64,000 bases of DNA. Source: Nematostella vectensis. Lineage: Eukaryota; Cnidaria; Anthozoa; Actiniaria; Edwardsiidae. Positions 44,737-55,457 of this stretch are shown piece by piece. The DNA lies in the NCBI RefSeq assembly GCF_932526225.1, contig NC_064040.1, forward strand, positions 12,376,856 to 12,440,855. The letters run 5' to 3'. The translations under genes were made by a program, and so were the position numbers. Numbering within the stretch: position 1 is the stretch's first letter; each line of letters opens with the position of its first letter. The notes under the pieces were generated by a model that saw only the letters and a program-made list of their open reading frames with translations, did not search any database and was not told the origin of the DNA.

Positions 44737-44822
44737 TGTTATAATATTAGTTTGTTACTACCCCCCCGTACCGCGGGCTCACGCGTTGTTGTTAAACAGT
44801 CACATGGAGTTTGGCATGGAGT
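44737..44822 (+). repeat. Truncated 3' LTR
   Basis: Begins TGTTATAATATTAGTTTGTT as in the 5' LTR; similarity stops after GCATGGAGT at 44822. The last ~60 bp of the LTR are replaced by unrelated sequence. Confidence 0.88.
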
Positions 44823-45490
44823 CTTCTCCCCGAGACAAGCTTGCGTGACTAAATTTGTAGTGAAAATCTCTCACGTAATAAATTCTTCATAGGCGGTATT
44901 TCTTATATGAAGAAACAGATGAGATTGTTTACAATGAAAAATAGTCGTCTCTGAAGCTTCTGTTCAATTTTACGCGCGATCCTGCCACGATAATTGTATG
45001 TGTTTGATTTTGACGTTCGCATAGTTGTATCGTCGTTGCGTTATCACTGATAGTGTTTCCTGTTCCAGGACCTGTCAATCACTTGCTCAGACAATCCTCA
45101 ACAAAAGTACGTGGGACACTTCCCATACGAACAACCGCCAACCCTCTCCCCCCGATTTATATTGGTTAGAGGCGATTTTTCAGCTCAAAGCACAAGCAGT
45201 AGCAAGGTGATCATTTGCCCTCCAACATTGAGGAAGGGGGAGGGGAAGTGTCCCATTAGTTTGGAACAGATTGTCACAGAAGGGGAATGATTGGAATTTG
45301 TTACGCTTATCATAGATTTCTTAAAATGTATTCTCTTTATTCGCATACCCTAATGAAATGTTTTCAATCTATAATTATTCGAGCTTGAAGTAAAGATGTT
45401 GACGTCCCCAGAAAATACTTTTGGGATATCTATGCGCTATTTGGAATATTTTATTCAATTTTTTAAAATTTGACTTAAACACGAAGGCGC
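44823..45490. other. Intergenic, nothing recognised
   Basis: No repeat partner in the window and no coding similarity seen. Confidence 0.4.
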
Positions 45491-45500
45491 GGTATAAAAG
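45491..45500 (+). promoter_or_regulatory. TATA box for the 45568 ORF
   Basis: GGTATAAAAG, 68 bp before the ATG at 45568, at a spacing consistent with a start site near 45525. Confidence 0.45.
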
Positions 45501-45567
45501 GGTGCTTCCATTGGGAGCACCGGCTCATTTGTCAATCAACCGCCGTGGAGTGAGGATCAAATTCAAG

Positions 45568-45768
45568 ATGGCGGCCCGAGTCAAGTACAAAACAGAGAGG
45601 GTTTCAAAGCGCTTCCTGATGTATAAAAATGCCAACTCTACCCTCTTGACCGATAGAATGTGTAAAAAAGGAAACTCAGTAGAAAGCTACGAAACCAACG
45701 TGATTTATGCAAAAAAGGAGCAAACGCATGATCGGAAAACAACGATTTCAAACCTCAACAAAAGGTGA
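45568..45768 (+). CDS. Short basic ORF or first exon, unrecognised
   Basis: ATG in a good context (CAAGATGG). It encodes MAARVKYKTERVSKRFLMYK and a Lys/Asn-rich continuation, 66 residues if read to TGA. A clean donor AAAAG|GTGAGT at 45765 suggests it is exon 1 of a spliced gene (phase 2). No following exon could be assigned with confidence; the DNA after it (45780-46000) contains a second GATGGCGGCTAAATACAAG start-like copy. Function unknown. Confidence 0.4.
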   Translation: MAARVKYKTERVSKRFLMYKNANSTLLTDRMCKKGNSVESYETNVIYAKKEQTHDRKTTISNLNKR

Positions 45769-46394
45769 GTTTTTAGCGGAGCTAAGCTCGGCCGTAGGCT
45801 GTGCGCGGAGCTCCATAGGTATAGAAATATGGTATAACTATGAGACTTGGTTTTGTGGTCATTGCGCGGGTACTCTGGGGTGTCACTCGCCAGTCAGTCA
45901 GCCGCGCAACTCCCAGGCCCCACTCGGCCCCGTGATGGCGGCTAAATACAAGCACGGAGCAAGGAAAAAAGTTCTTGCCATGCGATGATTATTTTTTTTT
46001 GCCTCAAATTTTGTGACTTAAAGTGGCTCTTTTACTTCTACAGACACCTGAATAGCCTTAAAATATAATTATTGATCTCATATCCATCGAAAAAATAACT
46101 GAAATCCATCAAAATATCTTTTTTTGGTGAATTTTCAAAATTCCCGCTTCTTTACACTTTTTTGCTACACCCTATCCGCTGTCCGACAGCATGTAAATCG
46201 GCTCAATATAATTAGCCAATCATAGCGAGGTAAAAACAATAGGCTTTCCAACCACTTCCGGTTGTGACGTCAAAACAGGAACCCAAAATCTCACACTTCC
46301 AAGTAGTTCTTAGTTACTAGCAGTACGGATAGCTTTGAGCTAGAGAAAAATAAGATACGATCTCCTTAAAAACGTGCTATTTTTATCGCAAACG

Positions 46395-47574
46395 ATGTCA
46401 ACTGATGATGATTCGTCCACTGCATCATCATCTGCTTATAAACCGAGTTCCCACCCGCATGAGTTTGAGCCGGTCGCTGGGCCTTCGAATCAGATAGAAA
46501 GTGACTCGTATTGAAAGAGAACGGATATGCTGGTGAGCCATTAGCCGATCCAGAATGGCTGCTCACCTACAAAACTGAACAGGAACAAAAGAGAGAGATG
46601 GAAGAAGATCTCGATAAACGACTCACAAAAGCACGAGATGACGAATGGTACGAACGACTCGGTAGTTGGAATCTCATACCTCGTTGCCTTTGACCAGTTA
46701 GGTCGCTGAGTTGTGATAGCAATATTTACCTATCTTTTTTCACTAGGTGTAAATACGAAAATTGTAACACGGAATTCGTAAGAAATATCAACGAATGTTA
46801 TTGCTGTACCGAGTTAGAGGGCTGCGTGGAAGCACTGCAGAGCGATCTTGTTGTACAAGATTTAGAACCATGCACTAAACTAAAGAGCGTAACCGAACAC
46901 CCAGGATTTGCTCCGGTGTGCCTGAAGAAGTGGAGCCTGAGAATGGCAGCAAAAAAGTTGCGCCGAAGAGATAAGGAAACATACAAGCAGACCGGGACAG
47001 AAGAAAGGTATGTATTCCTTTTAGAAGCGCAATCATTATTCACTGGCTACTTGGCGCGTTTTGCTTTTCCTTCTAATTTGTTCTTTGTTATGATATGGCA
47101 TTGTAAACAAGTTCTGATCCGCGCAAACACCAAAATCATTGCTTTTGTAAAAATCATAATTTCTAGTCATATCTTATTTCTTTAAGACACAAAATTTATT
47201 CTACTCTTGATGCTTTTGCTGGAACTAAAAAGCCCATTACTAGCTTTCATGTTAGAGTTCGTGATTAGGGTACACATGGCGCCAGCTCTGTAATATCATG
47301 TTCTTGTTGCATAAATCAAATAGATAAATCATGTTCAAAAAGATCTTGTCTTGTATGTGATTTTCCTTTGAAATCTATTCCACCTCTAACCGCTGCTCGC
47401 TTTTATTACAGACTGCTCAGGGCTTTAGCCTACAGGGAGTTTACTAGGCTAATTTATGGAATCATGGGAAGGAAAATAATTCCACTACCTGCATGTGCAT
47501 ACCATGCCATACGCCGGACATTTCCAATGGCTGAAGATGACGACGGTGCTAGTTTTGAACTAGGAGATGATTAA
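46395..47574 (+). CDS. P2X7-ballast-type zinc-binding protein (stand-alone), three exons
   Basis: Exon 1 46395-46647 encodes an acidic N-terminus (MSTDDDSSTASSSAYKPSSH, then HEFEPVAG) and GEPLADPEWLLTY. Exon 2 (46747-47007) has CKYENC, ECYCCTEL and TEHPGFAPVCLKKWSLRMAA. Exon 3 (47412-47574) has LLRALAYREFTRLIYGIMGR, LPACAYHAIRRTFP and an acidic end. These match the C-terminal cytoplasmic ballast domain of the P2X7 receptor, whose clustered cysteines bind zinc; in invertebrates the domain is known without the channel. Exon junctions are in phase 2. One defect: between 46500 and 46512 the N-terminal frame ends in TGA and the rest continues one base out of frame, so either a 1-nt deletion or a sequencing error. 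The exon 1 donor (46648) is chosen by phase; a GGTAGT site at 46661 does not fit. Confidence 0.75.
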
Positions 47575-48337
47575 TTCCCATTTATTTTCGTTGTTCATTG
47601 ATTTGGATATTGGAATTATTTCCATGTGTATGTTTTATTTATTATTGGTGCTTTCAGTAAAAGAAACTCTCCCGAATTGTTATCGATTCAAGTACAAATC
47701 GTTATAAGGTGGTAGGCAAAGACAATGCTTTTTCTTTACATCAATTTCAGTTGCCAGTTATTTATTTATTTTTAAGTGCAAATAACTAAACAATGAATTC
47801 TATTTCTATTTCCTTACATATGTTTAAAAAATTGAACCCCAGATTAATTATAATAAATTGAGTTTTTATAGCTGACAGTCTACAACACATATCACAGAAT
47901 GTAGAGTGGTTGTCATTAATCCATGAATCAAGTGTACATATGATATTTACTTGTATAAGCACTGCAGCACTCTTACTATTTTCTGCCTTCTAATGAGCAA
48001 AGCCTCAATCTATTTCTAAATCTATTTTTGATTTCTGGGACAGGTGGAGATATTCTTGTGACCTTTCATAGGAAAATGGCAAGTGGTGCACCGTCTCTAT
48101 TTGCCACTTACAGCTGCTACTTGTCTTGGGGGTTCTAAAGAAACTATAAAAGTGAAAGACTGGAATTAGTTAAATATTTTTTACCCAACCTCATGCATAC
48201 ATGCATAAATGTTTAACTTGCCAAAGACACATGGCTAAGATATGGCTATATGGCTTGTCTATACACATATGCTTTTGAGTTCAATCATAATTCTGTACTG
48301 CTAACCAGTAGAGTAGAAAGAGAGAGAAAAATCAAAC
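47575..48337. other. Intergenic between convergent genes
   Basis: AT-rich 3' flanks. A possible poly(A) signal AATAAA for the upstream gene lies near 47851. A possible terminal exon of the THAP gene (minus strand, acceptor near 48135, GAA-CCC-CCA then stop within 13 codons) fits the phase but is weak. Confidence 0.35.
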
Positions 48338-49648
48338 CTGGAGCAACTGGTTGTTCAGTAGGAGGCACATCTGTGATGGTCATTTTTTGTCTCTTTGAAT
48401 GCCTTTCCAAGGCCACCTCTCTTGACTCTCTCTCCATCATAGAGACCATTGGCGCTGGTGTCAGCTCCTGTAGTTCATTTATTGCTGAAGCCAGCTCATC
48501 TTCACTCGATTGTAGCAGGAACATGTACAGTTCATCTACATAGTCTGCAATAAATTATTTGGTTGGATTGACAATTTTTTTCAATTCAAAGGCCTTTAGC
48601 TTTTACTAGTTATGTATTTTCTTGGTATTAGAACATTACACTCATCAACGCTAGATGAGTTGGCGGGCCGGTGCCCAATGGAGATTGCCATGTCACATCA
48701 GAGTAAAACATAAATAGATCCAGAGATATATTGATATTGGGATTTGATCATTATAAAAATCTAACAAACCTCAGGTACAGATGTGGTATTATCAAAGGGT
48801 TCAATCTCAGCGTCACTTTCAGCAGTGGCTACAGCAGTCTATAAAAAAGTGTAGCAAAAACATATATAAAGAAATAAAATAGGAGTTTTTATAATAAAAA
48901 AACCTGACTTACCTCAGGCGCGGATGAAGTTGACGGGATGGCCCACGTGTCAGGCATAAACAAACCAGTGCTAACATCAGTCTGCAAAATAAATACAGCA
49001 AAATATAGGGTCAGAGCCTAAACATAGTGTAGATGAAACAATCACCCACGAAAAATACTGATACACGGAGATTATCAATGTAAAAGACTTGCTAAGACTC
49101 TGCTGAGGTGCAGATGAAGGGATGGCCCACGTGCCAGGCCCAAACAAACTCTCTGCGCGTTCCTCTGTGCTTTCACCCTCTAAACAATTGAAACCATTTG
49201 CAAGTTTAGAAGGCATATAGACTTGAGTATGGCGAACTAATCGCTTACGAAATCACTTTTTCTGTCATGTACGATAAATTTGTAAATATAGATATCAACT
49301 CACCATTCTTTGGGTGCGTTTTGTTTGGGGAGCTGTCTCCTCATCTTTCCTTCTCATATGCACGGTCGGCCAAACAGACACGCCGAAATCGTCTACTTTC
49401 AGCCGCTTTTTCCTCACCTCACCAGCATACACGTTTGGAAAATCGTTCGGCAAAAAGTGCTTTGAGCAGATCGATGCAGTTGTACCTGGCTTCCATACTC
49501 GATTCCCCTTCACGAAATCGATCCAGCGCCTTCTACGACTCTTTGCCTCGGGTCGGTCGTCACCATAAAATGGTATCAGATGCAGGGATATCCCTTCTTT
49601 TTGCGACGGTACATTGCCACAACCGAATACAATGCACCGATTGGACAT
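48338..49648 (-). CDS. THAP-domain protein, multi-exon
   Basis: Exon 1 (49648-49304) starts MSNRCIVFGCGN and contains a complete THAP zinc finger: C5, C10, C61 and H64 (ICSKHF), P26, W42, and a VWPTVHM box near 92-98 at the place of AVPTIF. THAP domains bind DNA and occur in transcription factors and P-element-type transposases. Downstream minus-strand exons: 48981-48913 (TDVSTGLFMPDTWAIPS), 48838-48770 (TAVATAESDAEIEPF), and 48544-48338 (YVDELYMFLLQSSEDELASA, then SKRQKMTITDVPPTE). All but the last join in phase 0. Reading 48544 in phase 0 gives a stop after two codons, so an exon is missing or the gene is damaged there. The protein has no transposase catalytic region. Confidence 0.72.
49103..49177 (-). 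other. Extra copy of a THAP-gene exon with a lost donor
   Basis: GESTEERAESLFGPGTWAIP and SSAPQ resemble exon 48981-48913 (GLFMPDTWAIPSTSSAPE). At the end CCTCAG is followed by CAGAGT where the other copy has CCTGAG then GTAAGT. So it looks like a duplicated exon that can no longer be spliced normally. Confidence 0.6.
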
Positions 49649-50751
49649 TTTCGTCGATCAAAAACCTTTTTTCTACGTAAAAAATCTGTAATAAATCGCA
49701 CTGGTTTCGCTATGGTCTTGTAGAAGTCGCATGAACGCTGTTGCTTTGAGAATGTGCGAGTCACTTCCGTTCCTGATATGACGTAAACCCCTCGTTCCAG
49801 TCATCCTCGGCACGTTTGTTACGTTTGGTAAAAAGATAAAAAAGACAAATTGACTATCTGTCAAAGTAGAAGTCAACTGGGGGTTCAACATCCCCTAACC
49901 TTCCCACCACACCAAATTTTCTTCCTACTCAGGTAAATGTAATATATAGATTTAGGCACTGCCTAAAAGAGAAGCCAGCACGACTTTTTTCAGCATAAAC
50001 TTGTGTAGAACCCCCCTTCCTACACTTTCATTATGCATCATGTTCCACCACCCACAAAAACGGCACCATATGTAAAACATTTAAAGATTACATGTTCTAT
50101 AAATACTGCAATTATTATTAAAATGTGTCCTCCCAATCCTCCTGGGGAATACCTAGAACAAATATGTTTTTTGGTAAACGCAGACAAGAACTGGCAATTT
50201 TTGTCTGAGTCATGCGGGGGGTCCAAAGGTGACAAAATCTATTTTTAGCGCAACGCTATTGTACTGACTTTTCGTTCTTTTAGGTACTGACAGTATTGTA
50301 TCGACAACGGAAGTGATGTTGCGTTTTGACGTACGTTTAAATGTGAGCCGCGTTGCATTACGGACTGGCGTGGTAGTGCTATGTTAGTGTTGATCAATTA
50401 TAGAGCTTCACGTTCCCTGTTTACGTTGGTAAGTGAATTTTCTTTGTTATGCGTGCCGCTAGAGTCTGAGTAAATAATTATTATTGTAGCACAATGGACA
50501 TGTATTTTCCAATCTGTGATCTCGTGGACCTTTTGAACCTAGAATCTTAATCTTTTATTGTCGTGTTGTAATTTTCAGTTGACCAACATCATCACACATC
50601 GTACTATATTGTTATTACGCACAAGGCAATAGATCGAATCAAGAGTGATTCCGATTTAACCGCTTTGGGTCCGTGAGAAGTGCAAACGGGATGTATTTGG
50701 TCATTAGTTAGCAATTTCAAGAACACTTACAAGTACTTTCTGAATTTATAG
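49649..50751. other. No gene seen
   Basis: Upstream flank of the THAP gene; short open frames only. The 50030-50250 frames on both strands are mutual shadows without recognisable motifs. Confidence 0.4.
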
Positions 50752-51114
50752 CAAATATGGGCAAAGAAAATTGAGGAGCGGTTCCTTAATGATGCTCGTA
50801 CTGCCAGCAGAAATGAAAGAAGGCAGTACAAGTGGGAACACAACGTTACACTCCCAAAGGGGAAGCCAGGAAGGAAAAGAAAGGGCCACCAAGCCTGGAG
50901 CTGCCCGACCTGCCAGAAGGAAAAACTCTGCCTAGCAGCAGAGGGAATGGTACTCTGCAAGTTTACAAAGCCAAGATTCGTAACTTCCGTAATTACATTA
51001 TTAAGCATATATTTTGTGTTCAATATAAACTACCCCAAGGGCTCCTATAGGCAATGCAAAAATGTGTTCCTGCTGTTGGAACACAATCTCCTTGGCACAG
51101 CAACATTTAATTAG
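50752..51114 (+). CDS. Unrecognised exon-like frame
   Basis: An acceptor TTTATAG (50751) is followed by an open frame to TAG at 51114: QIWAKKIEERFLNDARTASR, KGKPGRKRKGHQAWSCPTCQ, then a hydrophobic, less coding-like tail. Basic with a single CPTC knuckle. It could be a fragment of the nearby Mutator-like element or of a host gene; not recognised. Confidence 0.3.
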   Translation, partial: QIWAKKIEERFLNDARTASRNERRQYKWEHNVTLPKGKPGRKRKGHQAWSCPTCQKEKLCLAAEGMVLCKFTKPRFVTSVITLLSIYFVFNINYPKGSYRQCKNVFLLLEHNLLGTATFN

Positions 51115-51280
51115 TTGCCTCTGGGAGTAACTAATTTTTTGGCTTGTTTGTGAATGGATTAATGCCTTACTCACCTTTCTTTTTCATCAGTTGGCATAAT
51201 CTGGCCCTTGTCTTCACCTCTAGCATTCTAGCATTACCTGCCGTTTTTAAGGAGATGGTTGGGATGCTAAAACATGTCGC

Positions 51281-51437
51281 ATAGATAGCAGGTGTAGGCA
51301 GGGAAAAGATCGAACGAGATAAATGAACAAGAAAATATATGAGCCATGTTAGTAACTAAGTGTCATAAGGGACATCATACCAGTTCTTATCTTCACTATC
51401 TCGTTCGATATTTTCCCTGCCTACACCTGCTGTCTAT
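51281..51437. repeat. Hairpin with 41-bp arms
   Basis: ATAGATAGCAGGTGTAGGCA... (51281-51321) pairs with 51397-51437 with two mismatches, around a 75-bp loop. Foldback-type element. Confidence 0.85.
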
Positions 51438-51750
51438 TTTGTTAAGAACATACTCTTAGAGTATATATACTAAGTATACTAAGAACTGCATTGGGATCTT
51501 AGGGGCTAGGCTGGTTTTAATAATTATCATGTGTAAAGCTCAAAGGAAAACTTTGTAATTTTTGTCCAAATAGGCAGACGTTTTCAACGAAACTCTATAT
51601 ATAAACTTTAATTGTATTGGTAGTTCTTCTATATAATTTCCCAAGGCAATTGCACAACCCAAAGCATATTAGTTGTTTCAACCAACAAATTATTGGAATT
51701 TCACAACAAATGCAAATAGGTTGTTTCAACCAAAAATCTAACGACTTTAC

Positions 51751-53250
51751 CTAAGATGCGGAGAATGTGGGGACTTCAGCCTCGTGTTAAGCGAAGACGA
51801 AGCCAAGAGGAAAGGATGCGCTTCGTATTCACGCCTGAAGTGCCATAATTGTGACTGGATGAATATCTCATGCACTTCTAAAGTCCAGAACAGAAGTTTT
51901 GAAGTGAATCGGCGGCTGATTTACGACATGGGAAATCTTGGCAAGGGCCATGCTGGTGCAAGGAAGTTTTGTTTGTTCATGAACATGCCGCCGTTCTGAA
52001 AGAATTCGCGCGTTATTCTTAAACATGTTAAAGAACTTGCGAAGGATAGCATGAAAAAGGCAGCCGAAGAACTCAAACCAGCTGGAAAAGAGGAACCAAC
52101 CAACTGTGGAGCATCATTTGATGGGAAATGGCAGAGAAGAGGTTTCTCTTCTCTCAATGGCTGTGTCACTGGCATTTCCATTGAGAGTGGAGGAGGAACT
52201 TGACGTAGAGGCACTGACTGTCTCTTGGAATCAATGCCAGATACGGGGGCATCTGGACCCTAACTCCGATGAGTATAAGCAGTAGAAGGCAGACCGCAAT
52301 AATTGCAAATTGAACTTTCGTGGTTCAGCCCCTGCTATGGAGCCGGATGTGTGTTGAGCGCATGTTTAAGAGGTCAGTCGAGTTGCACAACCTCCGCTGC
52401 ACTGAGTTCTACGGTGACGGTGATAGCAAGAGCTTCAAACGAGTAGAGACTGTATACGAGGCAGATAACCTTGTGTTAGAAAAAGAAAGAATGCATTGGC
52501 CATGTGCAAAAGCGCACTGGTACAGCTCTGTGAAAGCTGAAGCGCGATAACACAGGCTTGGGGGAGGGGGGGGGGGGGGCAAGGGAAAGTTAACCAATGC
52601 CCTAATCGACAAACTTCAGAACTATTATGGCATGCCATAAGGTCAAATGTGGGGAATTTGGCTGGGATGAAGAAAGCCATCTTCGCCTCACTCATGCACT
52701 GTGCATCAAGTGCAAAACGGCCTCTCCATGACCACTGTCCTCCTGGCGGGTCAAGCTGGTGTAAGTACCAAAAAGACAAAGCTAATGGTACCAGCTCATA
52801 TAAGCCTGGCTGTGGTCTGCCTGATGAAGTAATTCCCAAAGTGAAGCCTGTGTTTGTCAAGCTCAGTGATGGGAACCTTCTCAGGAAGTGTTTACATGGC
52901 AAAACACAAAACCAGAACGAAAGTCTAAATGGCATGATTTGGCAGCGTGTGCCCAAAGAGGTCTATGTCGGAAGAGATATTCTGGAATTGGGGCTATATG
53001 ATGCTGTTATCCATTTTAATGATGGATTTGCCTCAGTTCCGGAATTACTGCACCATCTACAAATCCCTCCTGGCAGATATAAAGTTGCAGGATGTCTAAA
53101 GGAGGATGCCGCAAGAGTTTCACTGGCCCAGTAAAAGACCAAACAATCAACCAAAAAGCAAAGAAAAGTCCTCAGAGGAAAAAAAAAGAGGAAAGATGAC
53201 CAAAAGAAGCAAGCTGAAGGAGCTAATTATGCTCCAGGGTTATTTTAGAC
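51751..53250 (+). pseudogene. Mutator-like (MULE) transposase, broken
   Basis: Segments in order: CGECGDFSLVLSEDEAKRKG and CHNCDWMN (zinc ribbon), EVNRRLIYDMGNLGKGHAGA with RKFCLFMNMPP, ASFDGKWQRRGFSSLNGCVT (first catalytic Asp), CTEFYGDGDSKSFKRVETVY (second Asp), KLTNALIDKLQNYYG-like remnant, GNLAGMKKAIFASLMHCASS, GSSWCKYQKDKANGTSSYKP, LRKCLHGKTQNQNESLNGMI (third acidic residue) and VGRDILELGLYDAVIHFNDG. This is the animal Mutator-like transposase family. In-frame stops at 51997 and 52200, a G run at 52558-52579 and several frameshifts kill it. No terminal inverted repeats were recognised. Confidence 0.85.
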
Positions 53251-54165
53251 ATTTAGATCGTCAACAATGACCTCATTTCTAAATGCAAATGAAATGCAAA
53301 ACTTTGACTGTAAATATCTCAAAACTTCAAATTTCCGTCTAGGAGCAATATTCTATCAAGTGTAGCAGAAGACAATTCATTGGATCTCCTTTATTTTTTT
53401 CAGGATAGATTGATTACAGTTTGATGTATACAATGACGAAAACTCAAGTAATGATAAAAATGAAAAAAGCTCCTTGACAACTAAAAAGCATTTTAGTTGT
53501 AATTCCAATCATCAGACGAATTATTCAGGACAGTTGCCATGACAGATGGTTACCATGGCATTCAGTAAAGAGCCACCGCTCACAAAAAATCAGTCATATT
53601 TCTAGAAAAAAATAACTCTCTAAATTTTAATCATAAAGCTCTCAAACTTTCAGAACTTTCTCTTTATGGTTTGAACTATACAATGACCAAAACTCTTGCA
53701 GATATGATAACTACTTTTTTGAAAAATCACATTTTTCGAAATTGTAGCAAGTTATTGCATAATATTTGCTTTCATGGAGCCTCGTTTCCCAACAAGGTTT
53801 CAAAATACTGCTTTGAGTCCCATACAACCTTAAATCCACTTTGATTATATATTAATGTTGGTCTTCCCGTTCGATTGCATGAATTGTTCAGCAAAATTGC
53901 AAATGTGCTCGGAAAGATGTAAACTCTAAATTCAATAATTTCACCACAAAGTTACATTTTGCAAACCAGGGTTATCCTGAAAATTTCTCGTCACGATTTA
54001 GAAATTCTTAGAGCATTTCTAAACCAATGTGACTGGGAAGTAGTAAGGGAAAGGGAACCGCGTAGAAGGCACGCACTGACAGCCAAAGAACAAAACAGGT
54101 TGCAGAACTGGGGACACAATGCACCGCAACAAGTAAAATCATGTGTAACTAAGAAGGTTTGAGTT
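53251..54165. other. Non-coding flank with two related segments
   Basis: Two stretches near 53400-53460 and 53660-53710 share TATACAATGACNAAAACTC, suggesting a diverged duplication. A 67-codon frame at 53959-54162 (DLEILRAFLNQCDWEVVRER) is not recognised. Confidence 0.4.
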
Positions 54166-55457
54166 CCATGCCTTGAGTTGTCTTTTCAGTAAGAGTTTTT
54201 TTTATAAAGGCTCTTTCAATGAGATACGAAAATTTGTGTCCCACTGTCAGTCTTGTCAAGTCAACAACCCCCTGCCTATGACGTCCAAAACGCCCTCTAA
54301 AGCAATACGGACATTTTGCCCCCACCAACGGCCACAGTGCGACCTGATAGACATGACGCCAAAGAAGTTGTTATGAACATTGAAAATACAAAAAAGAACA
54401 TTGATTTAAATTGAACGGATTAGATAATTTAGACAATTGTTTAGTTAAGCTACCACGGCTTCCTCTACTTTGAGCACAGCCGCCCTTTCCTATGATTAGA
54501 CTGATAAGATTTATTGTAGTTTACGCATTTCCCTTTGAGTAAGAGTTTAGGAATGAGGCACATCCTACTTTAGGACACGTCCCACCTGCCTATAAATTAT
54601 AGTACCCATTTAGCAATATTTAAGAGTTGAGCAGAGAAATTGAAGAGAGAAGAGTTGAGCTGAGAGCCAGAGAAGCAGAGTTAGAGAAGTCAGAGTGGAG
54701 TTTGAAGAGTTACAAGCTTACTTGGAGTTGTATTTCTTTAAGCCCCGGAGACGAGATCAGACTTGGACGAGTTGATTGTAATAAACGCTGTTAAATCAAG
54801 CTTGGATGACTGTTCTACACTGTGGTTGACACTAAAACGAGCCCACTGCACACTTCCCACAAGTCGCTGCTTTGTAACCGCTTACAGAAGTCAAGGGGTT
54901 TTATGGCCATCAACCAGTGGAACTACCGCTACATCCTCACTGTTAAGTTCTGCTGGATCTTCCCAACCGTTGAAAAATCAGCGGAGGAGATAATTCCCAT
55001 CTTAAGAACCCTTTTCGTTAAGAAGTATCCCCCTGATATTCTCCAAAGCGACAACGGCGGTGAATTTGTGGGAGATGTGGTCAAAGTCCTTGCATCGCAC
55101 TTCAATGTCCACCTTGTGCATGGTAGACCATACCACCCTCAGTCTCAAGGACAAGTAGAAAACTTGAACAAGCAGGTGAAAAGGTACCTCGCTAGGTTTC
55201 TACAGCCCCTACCAAGAGACGAGCAAGGTGCTGTTTGGCCTCTTCTTTGTGTAGTAGCCGATTTGTTAAACAAAAGCTGTCACTCCACTATAAATGACAC
55301 ACAATTCAGGGTATACAAGAAAAGAGAGACTTCACAGGTACACTCCCATCTAGTCCCCGAAGATTCTGAATGGTTGGCTGGCGCTGATAAAGAATGTTCT
55401 GATGACTTCGTGTTTAAAAAAAAAAAGGCTTTTCTGAACTCGAAGCTTCACAGAACA
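54166..55457 (+). pseudogene. Retroelement-type integrase gene, copy 1, split by a solo LTR
   Basis: The part before 54369 encodes the zinc-binding segment FNEIRKFVSHCQSCQVNNPL and RPQCDLIDMTPKK. The part after 54886 encodes GFMAINQWNYRYILTVKF, KYPPDILQSDNGGEFVGDVV (second catalytic Asp), HLVHGRPYHPQSQGQVENLN (Glu) and a C-terminal tail to TGA at 55458-55460. The core resembles the KRBA2/GIN-type integrases derived from LTR retrotransposons. Without the LTR and one target duplication the two halves are in the same frame, so the insertion is the main break. The usual DHFSK motif is altered (KFCWIF). Confidence 0.8.
54369..54886 (+). mobile_element. 518-bp solo LTR, copy 1
   Basis: Starts TGTTATGAACATTG, ends GTAACCGCTTACA, flanked by 5-bp target duplications GAAGT at 54364-54368 and 54887-54891. 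It contains a TATA-like CCTATAAATTATAG (near 54591), purine-rich AGAG repeats, and AATAAA near 54780, as expected of U3-R-U5. No internal retrotransposon region remains. Confidence 0.88.

Larger units (their letters stand above)
40420..44822 (+). mobile_element. Ty3/gypsy LTR retrotransposon, nearly full length, defective
   Basis: The 5' LTR 40420-40581 starts TGTTATAATA and ends CTTATAACA. It is followed at once by a primer-binding-site-like TGGTGTCAGAAGT. Gag, protease, reverse transcriptase, RNase H and integrase follow in the canonical Ty3/gypsy order. A purine tract TTTGAGGGGGGAGA precedes the 3' LTR (44737). The 3' LTR is truncated near 44822, so the downstream target-site copy is lost. 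Stops, frameshifts and an integrase deletion make it non-autonomous. Confidence 0.93.

Noticed and set aside
45932-45988. Second start codon copy (ATGGCGGCTAAATACAAG) as a separate gene
   Set aside because: The frame ends after 18 codons and similarity to the 45568 start is short enough to be chance.
49267-49680. 137-codon plus-strand ORF
   Set aside because: Shadow of the THAP exon on the opposite strand.
52435-52956. 173-codon minus-strand ORF
   Set aside because: Opposite strand of the Mutator-like transposase, which has conserved motifs on plus.
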